Assembly: GCA_002085035.1 (NCBI GenBank) | Contig: MZGM01000035.1 | Coordinates: 1 to 8,857, forward strand | Direction of reading: 5' to 3' | Length of the DNA: 8,857 nucleotides | DNA from: Candidatus Zhuqueibacterota bacterium 4484_219 | GTDB lineage: Bacteria > Zhuqueibacterota > JdFR-76 > 4484-219 | Shown: positions 5,752 to 8,857 of the stretch, piece after piece | Layout: every line of letters starts with the position of its first letter | Numbering within the stretch: the stretch's first letter is position 1 | Made by a program: the position numbers and the translations under genes | Notes under the pieces: model-generated | Seen by the model: the letters and a program-made list of their open reading frames with translations, nothing else | Told to the model about the DNA's origin: nothing | Databases searched by the model: none

Positions 5752-6009
5752 CGTTTCCTCTAAGAACTGGCGTACAATAGGCTGCAAGAACACATTTTGC
5801 AAGTCAAGTTTTTGCAATTCCGTTCGATAGATTTGCAGCTTGACTTCAATCGGTAATGATTTATTCAACACAAAATAACGTTGATTGTAAAGCCGACACA
5901 AGCCGCCCTTAAAATTGCCCTTTTCCTGACGTAAAGGAATAGACAAGCGTTCCAATAACTCTTCCAGTTTTTGTAACAGTTTTTCTTTTTCGGAGTGATT
6001 ATTTGGCAT
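5749..6009 (-). CDS. Small conserved-looking protein of unknown function
   Basis: This 86-residue soluble protein has a charged helical N-terminus (about residues 6-30), then GGLCRLYNQRYFVLNKSLPI (35-54), then a helical region ending in LQPIVRQFLEE. I do not recognise a named family. The GGLCR-plus-hydrophobic-strand pattern resembles short uncharacterised proteins I have seen in Bacteroidota-related genomes, but that is memory, not a search. Its ATG (6009) shares one base with the TAA of manC (TAATG), there is no Shine-Dalgarno sequence, and translation must therefore depend on manC. The tight coupling and good codon continuity argue that it is a real gene. It contains one cysteine (C38) and no membrane segment or signal peptide. 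Confidence 0.75.
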   Translation of the reverse strand: MPNNHSEKEKLLQKLEELLERLSIPLRQEKGNFKGGLCRLYNQRYFVLNKSLPIEVKLQIYRTELQKLDLQNVFLQPIVRQFLEET

Positions 6010-7079
6010 TAGATTAAATTTTTCAATTTCTTCCGTTTCAATAGTTCTACCAGTTCTCTAACATTTTGTGCTTGATCCTTATGACAAACAAGAATGGCAT
6101 CTTCAGACTCGGTAATAATGAGATTTTCTACCCCTAAGGCAGCTATAAACTTGTCAGTAGAAAAAATAAGACACTCCCGACTATCTTTAACCAGTGCCTC
6201 ACCCACAATCCCATTTCCATTTTTATCTTTGTCAACTAATTTGTGGACTTCGTCCCAGCTTCCGACATCGCTCCAGCCTAAATCACTTTTTATTACACAT
6301 ACACGTCGAGATTTCTCCATTACACCGTAATCAATGGAAATGCTGCGGATCTGACGATACACTGTTTCCACCACTTCCCAATAGGTGGGTTGCCCAATAT
6401 GGTTCTCAATCTCCATGAGCCCATCGTAAAACTCAGGGAGAAATTCTTCGATTTCTTCGAGGATGATTTTGGCCTTCCAGATGAACATACCACTGTTCCA
6501 CACAAAATCACCGCTTCTTAGAAATCGCTGTGCCGTGTCCAAAGTGGGTTTTTCGGCAAAGGTTTTCACCCGATAGATGGGAATACCATCTATCTCAGCA
6601 ATAGGTTCGCTGAACTGGATGTAGCCATAGCCAGTGGCTGGCCGATCGGGGGTAACGCCAATGGTAACTAAGTAATCTTGTTGTTGAAGAAACTTCTCCC
6701 CAACACGGAGGACTTTTTGAAAAGTAGCAATATTCCTGATAAGATGATCAGCAGGCAAAACTACCATAATAGCTTCGGGATCCTGTCGTTGAATATGGAG
6801 TGCAGCTAAACCAATACAGGGTGCAGTATTCTTGCCAAACGGCTCAATAATAATATTTTCCTCCTCAGCCTGAGGAATCTGACGAAGCAATTCTGCCTTT
6901 TGGTTAGTATTTAATACAAAATAAATTCTCTCATTAGGAATCACTGGCAGAAGGCGATCATAGGTCTGCTGAATAAGAGTACGCTGATCAAAAATTCGCA
7001 GAAATTGTTTTGGTTTTTTCTCACGACTATGGGGCCAAAAGCGAGTACCAACTCCACCTGCCATAATAACTGCAAACAT
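6009..7079 (-). CDS. manC: Mannose-1-phosphate guanylyltransferase
   Basis: The enzyme makes GDP-mannose from mannose-1-phosphate and GTP, feeding surface polysaccharide, lipopolysaccharide or glycolipid synthesis. From ATG 7079 it has 356 residues, the size of a monofunctional guanylyltransferase without the C-terminal isomerase domain found in longer ManC/AlgA proteins. The nucleotide-sugar pyrophosphorylase signature MAGGVGTRFWPHSR (6-19) with PKQF (23-26) is intact. FGKNTAPCIGLAAL, LPADHLI, TGYGYI, FAEKP, WNSGMFIW, IDYGVMEKS and GWSDVGSWD follow in the expected order. ATG 7079 is preferred over the upstream in-frame ATG at 7109 because GAGAGG lies 6 bases before it and the family normally starts with MxAVIMAGG. 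A 77-base gap separates it from mlaD, and it overlaps the following small gene by one base. Confidence 0.93.
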   Translation of the reverse strand: MFAVIMAGGVGTRFWPHSREKKPKQFLRIFDQRTLIQQTYDRLLPVIPNERIYFVLNTNQKAELLRQIPQAEEENIIIEPFGKNTAPCIGLAALHIQRQDPEAIMVVLPADHLIRNIATFQKVLRVGEKFLQQQDYLVTIGVTPDRPATGYGYIQFSEPIAEIDGIPIYRVKTFAEKPTLDTAQRFLRSGDFVWNSGMFIWKAKIILEEIEEFLPEFYDGLMEIENHIGQPTYWEVVETVYRQIRSISIDYGVMEKSRRVCVIKSDLGWSDVGSWDEVHKLVDKDKNGNGIVGEALVKDSRECLIFSTDKFIAALGVENLIITESEDAILVCHKDQAQNVRELVELLKRKKLKNLI

Positions 7080-7085
7080 ATTTAT

Positions 7086-7091
7086 CCTCTC
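7086..7091 (-). promoter_or_regulatory. Ribosome binding site that selects the manC start
   Basis: GAGAGG lies 6 bases before ATG 7079 on the minus strand. It falls inside the reading frame extended from ATG 7109, showing that the longer version is an artefact. Confidence 0.65.
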
Positions 7092-7138
7092 TAACAAATT
7101 TGTGTCCAAAGAATTTATAAAAAAAATTAGACAAAATC

Positions 7139-7157
7139 AAGAAGATATTTCCTTCTT
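7139..7157 (-). other. Small hairpin between mlaD and manC
   Basis: On the minus strand AAGAAG and CTTCTT pair around a 7-base loop directly after the mlaD stop. A run of eight T follows, but about 13 bases later, and the stem is short and A/T-rich. It might be a weak attenuator or an mRNA-end structure; a functional intrinsic terminator is doubtful. Confidence 0.25.
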
Positions 7158-8050
7158 TAAAACAAAGTTACACTTATGTAACGCCGAGGATTTTTCTTCA
7201 TATCCACTACCAATGAATCAATATCTCCAGATAACCGCACCACATTTTGGTACAGGGTTTCATCACTAACTAATTTACCTAAGGTACCTTTACCAGCGCG
7301 GATGGAAACCAACATACTATCCAACGAAGCAAATGTCTTTTTAAGATGAACCGACGCTTTTTGCATTTCGCTACTACTTTTTTGTAAGTTGCTGACAATA
7401 TTATTAATCTCTTTTTGATTCCCTTTAGAAAGTGTTTGAATATGAGCAACAGTTTGTTTTAAACTTTGGAGAATATCCTGGGTGGTTTTCAAATTAGCCT
7501 CTAAGTTAGTGTTAACTCGATCAGAAATCTGATGAATATTACCAATACTATTCTGAATTTCTCTTCTCGTTTCTGGAGTTAAAATGTCCTGAAGCTGACC
7601 CAACAGCACATGTACTTGTTCGCCGATATCAGAGGCCTCGGAGGCCAACTCTACAATATCAGTAAGATATCCTCCTTTAATTGTATCGCCAGGGTTGAGA
7701 TATTCATTGCTTTTCCCCAGCTCAATATAAATAACCTTTTCACCAATAACTCCGACGCTACGAATTACTGCCCTGGAATCGCGGGGAAACCGAGCCCAGG
7801 AATTTATCCATAGAGAGACAGACACCCCACCAGGAGTAAGCGTCATCTTTTGAACACGACCGACCTTTAAACCAGCTACGGTTACCTGGTCTCCTTCTCG
7901 TAAGCCACTGACATTGTCAAACAATGCGGTAATAGTGTAACCTTTCTTTCTAATCTGATAACCTTTTAAATAAAAAAGACCTGCTATCAGCACAATTATA
8001 GCCACAAACATGACAAACCCAACCTGGGCCTCTTTTGAATATTTTCTCAT
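7157..8050 (-). CDS. mlaD: MlaD-like MCE-domain lipid transport protein
   Basis: This 297-residue protein has one N-terminal membrane anchor (about residues 11-29) and then an MCE domain (about 37-115) with FDNVSGLREGDQVTVAGLKVG and VGVIGEKVIYIELG. A long helical region rich in Gln, Asn and Ser follows (about 130-250), and a C-terminal segment contains GKGTLGKL, DETLY and KNPRRYISVTLF. MCE proteins form hexameric rings or tubes in the periplasm that pass phospholipids between the inner membrane complex and the outer membrane. The protein is longer than E. coli MlaD (about 183 residues), which fits the FCB-type architecture with a helical C-terminal extension. Its ATG overlaps the mlaF stop by 4 bases (ATGA). 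The permease partner MlaE is not visible and would be expected upstream, to the right of the window. Confidence 0.92.
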   Translation of the reverse strand: MRKYSKEAQVGFVMFVAIIVLIAGLFYLKGYQIRKKGYTITALFDNVSGLREGDQVTVAGLKVGRVQKMTLTPGGVSVSLWINSWARFPRDSRAVIRSVGVIGEKVIYIELGKSNEYLNPGDTIKGGYLTDIVELASEASDIGEQVHVLLGQLQDILTPETRREIQNSIGNIHQISDRVNTNLEANLKTTQDILQSLKQTVAHIQTLSKGNQKEINNIVSNLQKSSSEMQKASVHLKKTFASLDSMLVSIRAGKGTLGKLVSDETLYQNVVRLSGDIDSLVVDMKKNPRRYISVTLF

Positions 8051-8826
8051 TTCTGAACCTCATTTCTCTCGCCTTTCAGTTGCCACACCGATTCTATCTT
8101 GGGAGCACGAGCTTCAATGAATTGCTTCACAATCGGATCTGTCGTTTGGCGAAGTTCCTCAGTTCTGCCCTCAAAATGAATTTTCCCCTGATGTAGCATG
8201 GCAACCTTATCAGCAATTTTGTAAGTACTAATGATATCGTGGGAAACTACTATCGAGGTTACTCCCAACTGCTCTTTTAGTCGATTTATCAACTGGGTAA
8301 TGGTATCAGCAGTTATGGGATCCAAGCCAGTAGTAGGTTCATCATAGAGTATGTAGGTAGGGTTGTGAACGATAGCCCGAGCAATAGCCACTCGTTTTTT
8401 CATCCCTCCGCTGAGTTCAGTAGGGTACAATTGTTCAACTTTCTTCAAGCCCACCAGAGCCAGACAATGACGGATGTGCTGGCGAGCCTCTTCAACTGAA
8501 ATATCAGAAACACATCTCAAAGCTAACTTCAGATTCTCCTCTACACTCATGGAGTCAAACAAAGCTGAACTTTGAAATACCATGCCGAACTTATGGCGTA
8601 TCTTATTAAGTTGGCGAAATCCCATAGTAGTAATATCTTCACCGTCCACCCAAATTTTTCCGTTATCCGGCTTCAGTAGTCCAATGATATGCTTCAACAA
8701 CACTGTTTTGCCACATCCGCTAGTCCCAATAATCACCTTGGTCTCACCTTTATCCACGGTAAGATTGACTCCCTTCAACACCCAATCTTTCTTGAATTTC
8801 TTTTTCAAGTTTTCGATAACGATCAT
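8047..8826 (-). CDS. mlaF: MlaF-like ABC transporter ATPase
   Basis: This 259-residue cytoplasmic ATPase powers a lipid ABC importer/exporter of the Mla type. Visible motifs are Walker A GTSGCGKT (34-41), Q-loop Q85, signature LSGGM (138-142) within ELSGGMKKRVAIARA, Walker B YILYDE (158-163) and H-loop H196. LSGGMxKRVAxARA and DEPTTGLDP are typical of MlaF rather than of other ABC ATPases, and the downstream MCE gene confirms the assignment. The C-terminal tail of about 25 residues is likely used for contacts in the complex. No clear Shine-Dalgarno sequence precedes ATG 8826; the frame is open to the window edge (8827-8857), but ATG 8826 gives the standard MlaF N-terminus. MlaE, if encoded nearby, lies beyond the right edge. 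Confidence 0.94.
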   Translation of the reverse strand: MIVIENLKKKFKKDWVLKGVNLTVDKGETKVIIGTSGCGKTVLLKHIIGLLKPDNGKIWVDGEDITTMGFRQLNKIRHKFGMVFQSSALFDSMSVEENLKLALRCVSDISVEEARQHIRHCLALVGLKKVEQLYPTELSGGMKKRVAIARAIVHNPTYILYDEPTTGLDPITADTITQLINRLKEQLGVTSIVVSHDIISTYKIADKVAMLHQGKIHFEGRTEELRQTTDPIVKQFIEARAPKIESVWQLKGERNEVQK

Positions 8827-8857
8827 ATTATTTAGTCTCGGTATTGGACTCTGATCA

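Noticed and set aside
7080..7109. Longer manC beginning at ATG 7109
   Set aside because: The ten extra residues cover the Shine-Dalgarno sequence of ATG 7079, and the family start is at MFAVIMAGG.
7110..7156. Independent promoter for manC
   Set aside because: TTGATT with TATAAA is present on the minus strand, but the spacing is only 15 bases and the hexamers overlap a T-rich run, so the call would be unreliable.
8827..8857. Tail of an mlaE gene at the right edge
   Set aside because: One minus-strand frame ends in a TAA (8834-8832) after seven codons and could be such a tail, but seven residues are too few to identify anything.

Overview
This window looks like chromosome from a Gram-negative, moderately AT-rich bacterium, probably an FCB-type lineage (Bacteroidota relatives such as Calditrichota, KSB1, Zixibacteria or similar). 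That placement is inference from gene content: an MlaF/MlaD lipid-transport pair implies an outer membrane, and a serine palmitoyltransferase-like enzyme coupled to a GNAT-fold protein recalls sphingolipid-making Bacteroidota and Caulobacter. No RNA gene, mobile element or CRISPR array was seen.

Layout. (1) 1-2330, minus strand: two tandem ABC exporter half-transporters. The upstream one (591-2330) is complete; the downstream one (1-569) runs off the left edge. They lie in the same reading frame, separated by one TAG and seven codons. (2) 2331-2528: a divergent, A/T-rich intergenic region. It holds a good sigma70-type promoter for the ABC pair, a promoter for the rightward genes, and two adjacent perfect inverted repeats that look like operators. 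(3) 2529-4834, plus strand: a serine palmitoyltransferase-like PLP enzyme and a GNAT-fold protein that is a candidate bacterial ceramide synthase, overlapping by 4 bases. (4) 4868-8826, minus strand: a long collinear run, read from right to left as mlaF, mlaD, manC, an 86-residue conserved-looking protein of unknown role, ptsN-like EIIA, and a short C4 zinc-ribbon protein. Most junctions here are stop/start overlaps.

How the genes may work together. Spt would condense an amino acid (serine) with an acyl thioester to give a 3-keto long-chain base, and the GNAT-like protein could N-acylate it. The Mla-type ATPase and MCE protein belong to a retrograde or anterograde phospholipid shuttle between the membranes, and the MsbA-like ABC pair could flip a lipid or another amphiphile. 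ManC supplies GDP-mannose for surface glycans. The window is therefore rich in cell-envelope functions. The co-regulation of the sphingolipid pair with the divergent ABC exporter through the shared dyads is a hypothesis. The reductase (CerR-like) needed for a ceramide pathway is not in the window.

Two genes (spt, ptsN) appear to start at TTG, judged by Shine-Dalgarno spacing. Spt and bCerS-like are confident family calls, but their exact substrates are inference.
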